Shown piece by piece: positions 37,305 through 45,703 of a DNA stretch of 64,000 nt (position 1 is its first letter; every line of letters starts with the position of its first letter). Made by a program: the position numbers and the translations under genes. The notes below the pieces were generated by a model. The model saw nothing but the letters and a program-made list of their open reading frames with translations, had not been told where the DNA came from and did not search any database. The DNA comes from Pseudomonas trivialis. GTDB lineage: Bacteria; Pseudomonadota; Gammaproteobacteria; Pseudomonadales; Pseudomonadaceae. The DNA is taken from NCBI RefSeq assembly GCF_001439805.1, contig NZ_JYLK01000009.1, positions 62,001-126,000 of the forward strand. Reading direction: 5' to 3'.

Positions 37305-38920
37305 GGGCTTTTCTTCGCATCGGCAGTTGAAAAAGAGGCATCTGTGCGCGGTTGGAGTTCGCTGAATGTGTTCAGCGGGTTGAAGCGAATCTGCGCATTG
37401 ATCGGTATCTGCCCGGCCAGGTCCAGGTGGTGATTGGCCACGGCGGCGATCACCGGGTAGCCGCCGGTCAGCGGGTGGTCGGCCAGGAACAGCACCGGTT
37501 GCCCACTGGCCGGCACCTGGATGGCGCCGACGGCGGTGCCTTCGCTGGGCAATTCCTGGTGATTGCTGCGCGTCAGCGGCATGTCCCCGGCCAGGCGAAT
37601 GCCGACGCGGTTGGACTGCGAGGTGACGCGCCACAGCTGACTGCTCAGGCGCTGCACGGCATCTTCGGTAAACCAGTCAGTGCGTGGCCCCATCACCACG
37701 TCGAGGGTGACGATGTCCGCTGCCGTCGGCAGTTCGAAGGCCGGCGCTTCCTGCAGCGATACGCTGGTGCCGGTGGTGCGTGGGGTAAAGCCCAGGCGGT
37801 CGCCGACGGCGAGCGCCGGGGGGCCGACCTGGGCCAGGGTGTCGGTGGACAGGCTGCCGAGCACCGGCGTGACGTCAAAACCGCCACGTATCGCCAGGTA
37901 GCTGCGCAGCCCCGCCAACGGTGCGCCCAGGCTCACACGATCACCCATGGCCAGTTCGATGGGCTGGTAGTTGTCGGCCGTCCAGTGCAGGCCGCTGGCG
38001 CTGGTAATGGTGACCGGCGTGCGCGCGCCAGTGACCGCGATCACTGCATGGCCGTGGCAAACAAAGCTCAGGCCGCCGAGTACCGATTCCACACAGGCCA
38101 TGTCCGAGCGGTTGCCCACGGCGCGGTTGGCCGCGCGCAGGGCGCCGAGGTCCAGCGCGCCGGAGCGCGACACGCCCTGATCGGTCTGGCCGGGGCGGCC
38201 CATGTCCTGCAACACGCTGTGTAACCCGGGGCTGATGATTTCCAGGCAGGCGCCGCTGGGGGCGGCGGCACGCGCGGCGGCTGCGGGAGCGGGCAAACCG
38301 CCGGCCGGGAGCGGGCCGGCGTCGGTGAATCGCACCTTATAGCCAGGGCGCAGCAGGGCCGGTTCGGCGCGGTTCAGGTCCCACATCTGCAACGGCGTGA
38401 CGCCGATGATCTGCCAGCCACCGGGGCTGGCCTGGGGGTAGACGCCACTGAAGTCCCCGGCCAGGGCCACGGCGCCCGCCGGTATGCGGGTGCGCGGGGT
38501 TCGCCGGCGCGGCACCTGGAAACCGGCGCCGCCGGTGAGGTAGGCAAAACCCGGTGCGAAGCCACAAAAGGCCACGCTGTAGTCATGGGCGGTGTGGCGC
38601 TGAATCACTTCGGTGCGGCTGATACCCAGCAGGGTGGCGACTTCATCGAGGTCTTCGCCGTTATAGTGCACGGGGATTTCCACCCGGCGCTGCTCGCCTT
38701 CGCGGCGCTGGCTCAGGTCCCGGCCGGCGATGCGCTCGACCAGCGCCTGGCGCTCGATGGCGCTGGGGCGAAACTGGATCAGCAACGTTCGCGCGGCAGG
38801 CACGATTTCTTCCACGCCGGCAATCGGCTCCGCCATCAGGGCGTCGAACAGGGCCAGGGTTTGGTCGAGGTCGTTCAATTCGACGAGCAGGGTGTCCAGG
38901 TTGACCGGTAGAAAGCGCAC
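37301..38920 (-). CDS. 5-oxoprolinase subunits PxpB and PxpC, fused
   Basis: A 539-residue fusion. Residues 1-200 are PxpB/KipI ([45 protein letters not shown]). Residues about 225-530 are PxpC/KipA ([33 protein letters not shown]). With PxpA they form the ATP-dependent 5-oxoprolinase that opens pyroglutamate to glutamate. In most bacteria B and C are separate. The start is GTG at 38920 behind TAGGAGCTTCCC. It sits between pxpA and the biotin carboxylase in one operon. Confidence 0.88.
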   Translation of the reverse strand: MRFLPVNLDTLLVELNDLDQTLALFDALMAEPIAGVEEIVPAARTLLIQFRPSAIERQALVERIAGRDLSQRREGEQRRVEIPVHYNGEDLDEVATLLGISRTEVIQRHTAHDYSVAFCGFAPGFAYLTGGAGFQVPRRRTPRTRIPAGAVALAGDFSGVYPQASPGGWQIIGVTPLQMWDLNRAEPALLRPGYKVRFTDAGPLPAGGLPAPAAAARAAAPSGACLEIISPGLHSVLQDMGRPGQTDQGVSRSGALDLGALRAANRAVGNRSDMACVESVLGGLSFVCHGHAVIAVTGARTPVTITSASGLHWTADNYQPIELAMGDRVSLGAPLAGLRSYLAIRGGFDVTPVLGSLSTDTLAQVGPPALAVGDRLGFTPRTTGTSVSLQEAPAFELPTAADIVTLDVVMGPRTDWFTEDAVQRLSSQLWRVTSQSNRVGIRLAGDMPLTRSNHQELPSEGTAVGAIQVPASGQPVLFLADHPLTGGYPVIAAVANHHLDLAGQIPINAQIRFNPLNTFSELQPRTDASFSTADAKKSP

Positions 38921-38929
38921 GGGAAGCTC

Positions 38930-39001
38930 CTAGACGTGGCAAGTGCTGTCAGGCACATCGGTGATGAACAGGTGGCCGGGCGCGTGGGTGAACGCATTCA
39001 T
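38930..39001 (-). CDS. Possible 23-residue leader peptide between pxpA and pxpBC
   Basis: ATG at 39001 overlaps the pxpA stop as ATGA and has GGAG seven bases upstream; the frame runs 23 codons to TAG at 38930, just before the pxpBC ribosome site. The peptide starts [10 protein letters not shown] and ends STCHV. Its use could couple translation from pxpA to pxpBC. There is no homology support, so it may be non-coding spacer. Confidence 0.3.
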   Translation of the reverse strand: MNAFTHAPGHLFITDVPDSTCHV

Positions 39002-39768
39002 GGGCGATCTCCGGCAAACGGCCGCACGGACAGGTTGGCCTGCTCCAGCACTCGGCGCAGTTCGCGCGCCATGTCCACCGCTGCGGGGCTGTCGCCATGC
39101 ACGCAGATGGAGTCGGCCTCGATGCGGGTGCGCGTGCCATCAATGGCTTCAATGGTGCCGTCCTCGACCAGGCGCAGCATGCGTTGGGCCACCTGTTTCG
39201 GATCGTGCAGCACCGCACCCGGTTCACGTCGCGACACCAGCGTGCCTTGGGGCGTGTAGGCGCGGTCGGCGAAGGCCTCCGCGACACACTGCAAGCCCTC
39301 GTCGCGCGCCCATTGGATCAGCGTGGAACCGGCCAGGGCCACCAGTATCAGCGTGGGATCGATGGCGCGGAGGGCGGCGATCACCGCCAGCGCCTGGCGA
39401 CGGTCGTGGGCGATGGTGTTGTACAACGCGCCGTGGGGTTTTACATAGCGCACCGCCGTGCCCGCAGCCCTGGCCAGGCCTTGAAGCGCGCCGATCTGGT
39501 AGATCACGTCGGCGGTCAGTTCATCGCTGGCCAGGTCCATGTTGCGGCGACCGAAGCCGACCTTGTCCGGGTAAGCCACATGGGCGCCAATGGTGACGTT
39601 TTTGGCGGCGGCGGCTTGCAGGGTGCGCAGGATGCCGGCCGGGTCGCCGGCATGAAAACCGCAGGCGACGTTGGCGCTGGTCACCACATCGAGCATCGCG
39701 CTGTCGTCGCCCATGCTCCAGGCGCCGAAGCTCTCGCCCAGGTCGCTGTTAAGATCAATTGCACGCAT
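38998..39768 (-). CDS. pxpA: 5-oxoprolinase subunit PxpA (LamB/YcsF family)
   Basis: A 256-residue LamB/YcsF-family protein with [18 protein letters not shown] at the N-terminus, [15 protein letters not shown] (about 32-46) and VKPHGALYN (about 108-116), all diagnostic. It binds pyroglutamate and works with PxpB/C as an ATP-dependent 5-oxoprolinase in the cytoplasm. ATG 39768 (MRAIDLN) follows CGGAGGTTACTTTTG; a TTG one codon upstream is a less likely start. The permease gene lies 21 bases upstream. Confidence 0.93.
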   Translation of the reverse strand: MRAIDLNSDLGESFGAWSMGDDSAMLDVVTSANVACGFHAGDPAGILRTLQAAAAKNVTIGAHVAYPDKVGFGRRNMDLASDELTADVIYQIGALQGLARAAGTAVRYVKPHGALYNTIAHDRRQALAVIAALRAIDPTLILVALAGSTLIQWARDEGLQCVAEAFADRAYTPQGTLVSRREPGAVLHDPKQVAQRMLRLVEDGTIEAIDGTRTRIEADSICVHGDSPAAVDMARELRRVLEQANLSVRPFAGDRP

Positions 39769-39789
39769 CAAAAGTAACCTCCGGTTAAA

Positions 39790-41022
39790 TCAGGCCGCGC
39801 CGATAAAGGCAAAGATGGCACCCGCCGACTTGTAGGCCATGAACCACGACAGCAGACAGGTGAGGATACCAAGCACCAGCAACCCGCGAGGATAGTGGTA
39901 GCCGTCCATGAGATCGGAGCGGCGCCAGCCCACGTACATGAAGATGCTCAGACCGAGCGGCAGGATCAGCCCATTGAAGCCGCCAGCGAACACCAGCAAC
40001 GCCGCCGGTGGTTTGCCCAGCACCAGATAAACGGCCAGCGAAATGATGATGAACACCACGGTAGCCAAGTGACGCACGCGCTCGGTGATGCGCTTTGAAA
40101 ACACGGTAATAAAGGACATCGACGTGTACGAAGCGCCGATCACACTGCTGATCCCCGCCGCCCACAGCACCAGGCCGAACATCATCATGCCGATATTACC
40201 CGCCGCCGCATGAAACGCCTGGGCCGCTGGGTTGGCGCCCTGGCCGGACACATCGATGACGACGCCACTGGCCACCACCCCGAGAATCGCCAGGAACAAC
40301 ACATAACGCGCCACGCCCGTGACCAGAATGCCGGTCAGCGCTGCCCTGGAAACCGCTTCAATGTTTTCCACACCCACCGTGCCCCGGTCGAGCAGGCGGT
40401 GCGCGCCGGCATAAGTGATGTAACCGCCGACCGTGCCGCCGACGATGGTGGTGATGGCGGCGAAGTCGATGAAGTCAGGCCACACCGATTGACGCAGGGC
40501 TTCGCCCAACGGCGGATGGGTGGCAAAGGCGGCGAACAGGATCAGGCACACCTTGAGAATGCCCAGCGCCATCATGATGCGGTCCATGGCAATGCCGGCG
40601 CGATGGGACGAGAAAATCGCGATGGCAAGCAGCGCACTCAACGCCCCGCCCCATTTGGGGTCCAGGCCGGTTAACGCATTCAAGCCGAGGCCCGCACCGG
40701 CGATATTGCCCAGCATGAACACCAGACCGCCGGACAGCACCAGCAACGTCAGCAGGTAGCCACTCCCGGGGATTGCCGCGTTGGCCAGGTCCGCGGCGCG
40801 CATCCGCGTCAGCGACACGATGCGCCAGACGTTCAACTGCACCACGAAGTCGATCAGGATCGAGGCCAGAATGCCGAACGCAAACGCCGCGCCGAGGGTC
40901 GCCGTGAATGTCGCCGTCTGCGTCAGAAAGCCCGGCCCGATGGCCGACGTCGCCATCATGAAAATCGCCGCCACCAGAGAGGCGCGCCGGTCTTTTGTGA
41001 ACGCTTGAGGAGTCTGTGTCAC
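39790..41022 (-). CDS. Nramp-related membrane permease of the 5-oxoproline operon
   Basis: A 410-residue inner-membrane protein with about 11 helices. SAIGPGFLTQTATFTATLGAAF resembles the Nramp helix 1 region, but the metal-binding DPGN motif is replaced by IGPG, and the later MPH motif is not visible. This branch of Nramp-like proteins is found with PxpABC, so 5-oxoproline (or a related organic acid) rather than metal is the likely cargo. GTG 41022 follows AGGAACGATGCC; an ATG 138 bases upstream would add a segment unlike the family. Confidence 0.8.
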   Translation of the reverse strand: MTQTPQAFTKDRRASLVAAIFMMATSAIGPGFLTQTATFTATLGAAFAFGILASILIDFVVQLNVWRIVSLTRMRAADLANAAIPGSGYLLTLLVLSGGLVFMLGNIAGAGLGLNALTGLDPKWGGALSALLAIAIFSSHRAGIAMDRIMMALGILKVCLILFAAFATHPPLGEALRQSVWPDFIDFAAITTIVGGTVGGYITYAGAHRLLDRGTVGVENIEAVSRAALTGILVTGVARYVLFLAILGVVASGVVIDVSGQGANPAAQAFHAAAGNIGMMMFGLVLWAAGISSVIGASYTSMSFITVFSKRITERVRHLATVVFIIISLAVYLVLGKPPAALLVFAGGFNGLILPLGLSIFMYVGWRRSDLMDGYHYPRGLLVLGILTCLLSWFMAYKSAGAIFAFIGAA

Positions 41023-41115
41023 GGCATCGTTCCTACAGTGAGAGATACCTCGACTGAGCAATGTGTGTGCCAGAAGCCATGAATCGGCACCTAAGTGTGG
41101 GTTGATAAAGGGTTT

Positions 41116-41128
41116 ATTGTTGAACAAT
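41116..41128. promoter_or_regulatory. Dyad ATTGTTGAACAAT upstream of the pxp operon
   Basis: ATTGTT-G-AACAAT is a perfect 13-base dyad about 95 bases before the permease start. The form fits a dimeric GntR/FCD-type regulator; the divergent gntR gene is the obvious candidate. Confidence 0.45.
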
Positions 41129-41240
41129 CTGTTGTTAATGAGTGATTCATGTGCACTCAATTGTTACCCAAAGCCCGCAAGCTGCTACTTAATGAAGCAC
41201 GCTCCCTGCGTCATCCTTGTGCCTTGCACCCAGCTCTGAT

Positions 41241-41262
41241 GGAATAACCGCGCGGTTATTCC
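41241..41262. promoter_or_regulatory. Perfect 22-base palindrome upstream of gntR
   Basis: GGAATAACCGC is followed directly by its exact reverse complement, 15 bases before the gntR start. It lies where the ribosome site or an operator would be. It could be an autoregulatory operator or an RNA hairpin that occludes translation initiation. Confidence 0.5.
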
Positions 41263-41277
41263 TACCTTGGATTTCTT

Positions 41278-41943
41278 ATGAACGACGCACCTCCCACTCT
41301 TCCTCGCACGCTGGGAGAATCCATCACCCAGGAAATACGCAGAATGCTGGTCGAAGGCGAACTCGTGCCCGGCCAACGCCTGTCCGAAGCCGCACTGGCC
41401 GAGACTCTGGATATCTCGCGCAACACCCTGAGGGAAGCGTTCAGAGTGCTGACCCGCGAAGGCCTGCTCAAACACGAACCCAACCGCGGCGTCACCGTCG
41501 CAGCGCCCGACATGGCCTCGATCATCGACCTCTACCGCGTGCGCCGCTTCATCGAATGCAAGGCAATCGCCCAAGGCTACCCCCAGCACCCCGGCGCCCT
41601 GCACATGCAGCAAGCCGTCGAAGCCGGCGCACGCGCACGCGAAGCCAAGGATTGGGTGGCAGTGGGCACGGCCAACATGGCGTTCCACACCGCCATCGTC
41701 GAACTCGCCGACAGCCCGCGCCTGCTGGTGTTTTATGGACAAATCTCGGCTGAGTTGCGGCTGGCGTTTGGCTTGCTTAATGATCCGCAGTTTTTGCACC
41801 TGCCGTTTCTGGACATGAATGCTTCGATACTTCGGTGTGTTGAGGAAGGGCGTGCGGGGGATGCGGTGGTGATGCTGGAGGGGTATTTGGTGCAGTCGGA
41901 GCGGACGGTGTTGGCGGCGTTTGAGCGCAGGGGGAGGGGGTAG
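41278..41943 (+). CDS. GntR family regulator with FCD domain
   Basis: A 221-residue regulator. The winged helix-turn-helix is at about 15-78 (LSEAALAETLDISRNTLREAFRVLTREGLL). The FCD ligand-binding domain follows, with the metal-binding Asp/His pattern in IIDLYRVRRFIE and MAFHTAIVELADSP (His about 140). It is divergent from the permease-pxp operon and probably controls it in response to 5-oxoproline or a related acid. The palindromes at 41116 and 41241 lie in the shared spacer. Confidence 0.87.
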   Translation: MNDAPPTLPRTLGESITQEIRRMLVEGELVPGQRLSEAALAETLDISRNTLREAFRVLTREGLLKHEPNRGVTVAAPDMASIIDLYRVRRFIECKAIAQGYPQHPGALHMQQAVEAGARAREAKDWVAVGTANMAFHTAIVELADSPRLLVFYGQISAELRLAFGLLNDPQFLHLPFLDMNASILRCVEEGRAGDAVVMLEGYLVQSERTVLAAFERRGRG

Positions 41944-41961
41944 GGAGGTTGCAGTCATAAA

Positions 41962-41983
41962 AAAGACGTCCGTGGACGTCTTT
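41962..41983. terminator. Bidirectional terminator between gntR and asd
   Basis: AAAGACGTCC-GT-GGACGTCTTT is a perfect ten-pair stem with a two-base loop. The minus strand continues with TTTTTTAT, so it mainly ends the minus-strand transcript coming from asd, and it also lies 18 bases after gntR. Confidence 0.8.
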
Positions 41984-42065
41984 AGATGATCAATGGGTGC
42001 CTGGGATCCACCTGTGCTCGCCTGGATTACATCGCTGAGCAGGCAATCGCAGACGATAGTCGATT

Positions 42066-43055
42066 TCAGTCGGGTAACAATTGCATGATCTCGAACGCGT
42101 TCAGCGCCGCCCCTCGTAATAATTGATCGCCGCTGATGAACATGTCCAGGCCATGTTCCTTGTAGATCAGATTGTAGCGGATCCGGCCGACCTCGACCGC
42201 GTGTTTGTAGGTGGAGGTCATCGGCATCGGATAACTCCCAGTCGCGGGCGTATCCACGACTTCAACGCCTGCAGCAGCGGCTAGCAACTGGCGAACACGG
42301 TCCAGCGACTGGACAGGTTTTGTGAAGCGCAGGCTCAGGGCTTCCGCGTGGGAGCGCAAGGTGGGTACGCGTACGGCGGTTGTGCTGATGGCCAGGTCGG
42401 GTTCGCCCAGAACCTTGCGCAACTCCCAGACCACCTTCATCTCTTCGCGTGTGTAACCGTTGTCTTCAAACGAGTCGACTTGAGGAATGACATTGAATGC
42501 CAGGTTATGCGCGAAGTGCTCGGCACTGTCGTTATCACCGTAATCGGTGAATGATCTGGCCCGCTCCCGAAGCTCTTCCATTGCAGGCTGACCGGCGCCG
42601 CTGGCGGCTTGGTAAGTGGAGATGATCGCACTTTCGAGTTGGTATTCGTCGTGCAACGGGCCCAGTACCATCAGCGCGATGGCTGACGAACAATTGGGGT
42701 TGGCGATGAGCTTTTCACCGGCGTAGCGCTGGCCATTGATGGGCGGAACCAACAGGGGCACGTGATCTGCGTAACGGAATGCGGACGAGTTATCGATAAC
42801 ATAGGAAGACTGCGCAAGACGCTCGCCATACTCTAGGGCGAACGACCCCGATACACAAAGAAAGACGATGTCGCAGGTGGCGCAACCTTCGACCGAGAAT
42901 GGCTCGATCAAGTGCTCGCTGTCACCCACCTTCAGTCGCTTGCCGGCCGAGCGCTGCGAGGCCATGCACACGACCTCGTACGCAGTATTTTCCAGCAGTT
43001 CGAGCATGGTCATGCCTACGGCACCGGTGCATCCGACCACAGCGATTTTTTTCAT
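42066..43055 (-). CDS. asd: Aspartate-semialdehyde dehydrogenase paralogue of the biosynthetic locus
   Basis: A 329-residue NADP-dependent enzyme that converts aspartyl phosphate to aspartate semialdehyde, the branch point to lysine, threonine and methionine. The Rossmann start is VVGCTGAVGMTMLELL. Catalytic Cys122 is in NPNCSS, Gln149 in TYQAASGAG, and the His base in RSHAEALSL. It is the last gene of a minus-strand operon with an exporter, a diiron enzyme and an Fe/2OG halogenase-like enzyme. It probably supplies amino-acid precursor (lysine or threonine family) or is an insensitive copy that protects the cell. The housekeeping asd should lie elsewhere. Confidence 0.9.
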   Translation of the reverse strand: MKKIAVVGCTGAVGMTMLELLENTAYEVVCMASQRSAGKRLKVGDSEHLIEPFSVEGCATCDIVFLCVSGSFALEYGERLAQSSYVIDNSSAFRYADHVPLLVPPINGQRYAGEKLIANPNCSSAIALMVLGPLHDEYQLESAIISTYQAASGAGQPAMEELRERARSFTDYGDNDSAEHFAHNLAFNVIPQVDSFEDNGYTREEMKVVWELRKVLGEPDLAISTTAVRVPTLRSHAEALSLRFTKPVQSLDRVRQLLAAAAGVEVVDTPATGSYPMPMTSTYKHAVEVGRIRYNLIYKEHGLDMFISGDQLLRGAALNAFEIMQLLPD

Positions 43056-43107
43056 TCGAATCTCCTTATATGCCCGCGCGCCGTCGAAACGACGGCGCGC
43101 GGGTTGC

Positions 43108-44037
43108 TCATGCAGTACGCAGTTGTACCGCCGGGTTGGAAGCGGCGTTAGCCCGTTGCACCCGAATCGAGTTCCAGGTAAACAGCGTCAATGCCAGCCA
43201 GATAAATGCGAAAGCAGCCAGCTTCAGTGACGAGACTGGCTCACCATACACGAAGGCGGCCAGTACGAAGTTGCAGATCGGTGGGACGAATTGCAGGAAA
43301 CCCAGCGTGATCATCGACAGACGTTTGGCTGCCAGACTGTACCACCACAACGGCAGTACGGTGATCAGGCCAGTGGCGACCAGCAGCAGGTCGTGGCTGG
43401 TCGATAGCAGGAACTGATGCCCCTGGCCCGCCGCATGAGCCAGCATCAGGAACACGGCCGCGAACGGCAACAACACGCCGATCTCCAGCGTCTGCACCAC
43501 GACCGGGTCTCCGGGCACCTTCTTCTTGAATATGCCGTAGAAGGAATAGCAGAAGCCTATTACTAATGCTATCCAGGGGAATGACCGCAGATTAAGCAGC
43601 TCAAAGGCCATCAAGGTGACACCGGTTACAGCAAGCAAAATCGCCCAGGTCTGCAAGGTTGTCAGCCGCTCCTTGAAGATCAACCGTGACACCAGCATGC
43701 TCATTATCGGGCTGAGGAAGTAACCGAAAGCGACCTCCAGCACGCGTCCGGTCATAATCCCGTAGATGTACATCAGCCACCACAGCCCGAGCACCGCTGC
43801 GACCGTCAGCACGTTGATCGGACGCACTGTTTTGAGGGTCGAGCGCAGCACCGGCAGGCGCCCGGTCAGCAGCAACAGAGCCACGAGGAACAGCTCCGCG
43901 AATACCACTCGCCACGAAAGCAGGTGATAGGCATCCAGCCCTGCCAGCGGCTTGTACCACAGTGGGTACGAACCCCATAGAAGGGTGGCACCGAGACCGA
44001 ACGCCACGCCATTGCCAGACTCGTTTTTTGCATTCAT
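43108..44037 (-). CDS. EamA/RarD-type membrane exporter
   Basis: A 309-residue protein with ten hydrophobic helices in two EamA repeats. GATLLWGSYPLWYKPL and SWRVVFAELFLVALLL at the N-terminus are characteristic of the RarD branch. Its start overlaps the stop of the upstream diiron-enzyme gene by four bases, showing tight translational coupling. In this setting the likely cargo is the small amino acid made by the neighbours. Direction (export) is inferred from the family. Confidence 0.87.
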   Translation of the reverse strand: MNAKNESGNGVAFGLGATLLWGSYPLWYKPLAGLDAYHLLSWRVVFAELFLVALLLLTGRLPVLRSTLKTVRPINVLTVAAVLGLWWLMYIYGIMTGRVLEVAFGYFLSPIMSMLVSRLIFKERLTTLQTWAILLAVTGVTLMAFELLNLRSFPWIALVIGFCYSFYGIFKKKVPGDPVVVQTLEIGVLLPFAAVFLMLAHAAGQGHQFLLSTSHDLLLVATGLITVLPLWWYSLAAKRLSMITLGFLQFVPPICNFVLAAFVYGEPVSSLKLAAFAFIWLALTLFTWNSIRVQRANAASNPAVQLRTA

Positions 44038-44780
44038 TGGAGTGCCTCTGCATTGAGTTTGCGTTCGATGCCGTCCCAGAACATTTCCATCAGATGCAAG
44101 TACTGCTCAATGCCTTCGGCAAACAGCCGACGCTGCTCTTGGGTCTGCAAGTGTTTTCCCATGACATTGAATACGGCGTTGGAATGGCCGACTTCCACTT
44201 CCATGTGCAACGTCCAGAAAAACCGGCCGCGCTCGTCCATACCTTCGTGTATCAGGCCGTCGTTGTACTTGGAAACCATCGATGCCGACATCGCTTCATC
44301 GGCAAACAGGCCGCCAAGGGCTTTCTGCAGCGGCGGTGTGTTGTAGAGCGCGCAAATGCCATCGTTCAGAGCTTGGGTGCTCGGCAGGCATTTGTAAGCC
44401 TCGATCTGTGCCTCGTCGATGCCCTTGTTGTGAAGGAACTTGCGATACAGGTCCGAGTGCGATTGGGTTTCGCCCAGTTCGTCGCGAGCATTGAAGGCGA
44501 TTGTGCGCAACACCGCTTCGTCACGGGTAATGGTGGAAATACCGCACACGTAGAACGGCAGAAATTTGAAGTAGTGCAGCGTTTCCAGATACAGCACCTT
44601 GCTGTGCTCGGGACTCAGGCCTTTCTGCGCATAGGCATTCAGGAACGGGTGCTCAGTGGCACGGTGCTTGAGGATGTAGTCAATCTGCTCATCCATGAAC
44701 AACTTCAGTTCCAGATCGACGCCACTGTCTCGTACAACGTAAGCGGATTCGGATTGGAACGTTTCTTGACTGATGGACAT
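44034..44780 (-). CDS. Haem-oxygenase-like diiron oxidase (BesC-like)
   Basis: A 248-residue all-helical protein of the iron-containing redox enzyme (HDO) family, which includes UndA, SznF and BesC. Candidate metal ligands are Glu66 (YLETLHYF), Glu101/Glu104/His108 (DELGETQSH), Asp161/Glu162 (ADEAM) and Glu194/Glu196/His199 (HMEVEVGHS). BesC cleaves 4-chloro-lysine to 4-chloroallylglycine. Lying directly behind a BesD-like halogenase gene, this protein may do the same. ATG 44780 has AAGGAG eight bases upstream; an earlier in-frame ATG has no ribosome site. N-oxygenation is an alternative. Confidence 0.78.
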   Translation of the reverse strand: MSISQETFQSESAYVVRDSGVDLELKLFMDEQIDYILKHRATEHPFLNAYAQKGLSPEHSKVLYLETLHYFKFLPFYVCGISTITRDEAVLRTIAFNARDELGETQSHSDLYRKFLHNKGIDEAQIEAYKCLPSTQALNDGICALYNTPPLQKALGGLFADEAMSASMVSKYNDGLIHEGMDERGRFFWTLHMEVEVGHSNAVFNVMGKHLQTQEQRRLFAEGIEQYLHLMEMFWDGIERKLNAEALQ

Positions 44781-44861
44781 GGTGATTCTCCTTGAGGATA
44801 CAAAAGCAACGGTATTAGGCACAGACCCTGCGGTGGCCGCGATCGTCAGGTAGCGAGTAGA

Positions 44862-45662
44862 TCAGGCTTCTGAAGCTTCGGCGTTGCGCGCTTCGGTACC
44901 CCAGATGACGTCGATGCTTTCATGGGCGACATCGGCGCGGCGATCATGGGCGCTTGCCCAGCAGGTGTTGAGAATGATGCGAGTCGTTTCCTGCTGGATC
45001 GGCACAACGTGGTGCAAGGTGGTATCGGACTTGAGGAAGTACACATCGCCCTTGAGGTGGTGATAGGACTTGATGTCGTTGTTGAGGATGTACTTCCAGA
45101 TTTGCGGATTCTCCTTGTCCCACTCGCTGTGCGGCACGCACTGCAGGACGCCACCGATCGCCGGGTCCTCAGGCGCTTCGATGATCCAGATCATGGTGTA
45201 CGGGTAGTCGCCCCAGTGCCAGCCGTGGGTGTCGCCCGGATGACTGAGTTTGGTCACAAGGTACTGTTCCTGCTCCCAGCAGGACGCCAGGTCGTCACCG
45301 GCAATATTACCGAGAAATGTGCGCAGGGCTTCAGACGTGTACAGGGCTGGAATCAACGTGCCGCCTTCAGCGATTTCCGGCTGGTTGACGTTATACATTT
45401 TGCGGTAAGTGTTGCCGGTGGACGGGACAGTGACGTCGCGACGTACCGAATACTCGTTCAGCAGTTCATGCACTTCTTTATGAACATCTTCCAACACAGT
45501 GCGTGGCAGGAATGAGAAGTTCTTGAAGTTAAAGTAACCGTCGCGGCGAAATTCATTGCGAATTTTCTTCATTCGCGTTTCATCGGACAGAATGGTTTGA
45601 AAGTGCTTTTCAAGTTGCTGCTCAAGTGCATTAACCGCCAAGCCGGATTGCTGAGTTTTCAT
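44862..45662 (-). CDS. Fe(II)/2-oxoglutarate enzyme, BesD-like amino-acid halogenase candidate
   Basis: A 266-residue cupin-fold enzyme. The first metal motif reads HGWHWGDYPY: His149-Trp-Gly151, i.e. the carboxylate ligand of HxD is Gly, which opens a chloride site, as in the BesD family that chlorinates free amino acids. The second His is 217 or 218 (TTLHHVVP) and the 2OG-binding Arg is 228. Asp152 follows Gly151, so a hydroxylase reading cannot be fully excluded. BesD prefers lysine; relatives take ornithine or others. The start has AAAGGAGCCCCT. It is followed by the BesC-like gene. Confidence 0.78.
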   Translation of the reverse strand: MKTQQSGLAVNALEQQLEKHFQTILSDETRMKKIRNEFRRDGYFNFKNFSFLPRTVLEDVHKEVHELLNEYSVRRDVTVPSTGNTYRKMYNVNQPEIAEGGTLIPALYTSEALRTFLGNIAGDDLASCWEQEQYLVTKLSHPGDTHGWHWGDYPYTMIWIIEAPEDPAIGGVLQCVPHSEWDKENPQIWKYILNNDIKSYHHLKGDVYFLKSDTTLHHVVPIQQETTRIILNTCWASAHDRRADVAHESIDVIWGTEARNAEASEA

Positions 45663-45703
45663 AGGGGCTCCTTTCCTTTTTTATTGATCGAGATAGCACA
45701 TTA

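Noticed and set aside
39790..41022. Nramp-family Mn2+/Fe2+ transporter
   Set aside because: The DPGN metal-binding motif is absent and the gene is locked to pxpA/pxpBC, so an organic-acid permease role is more likely.
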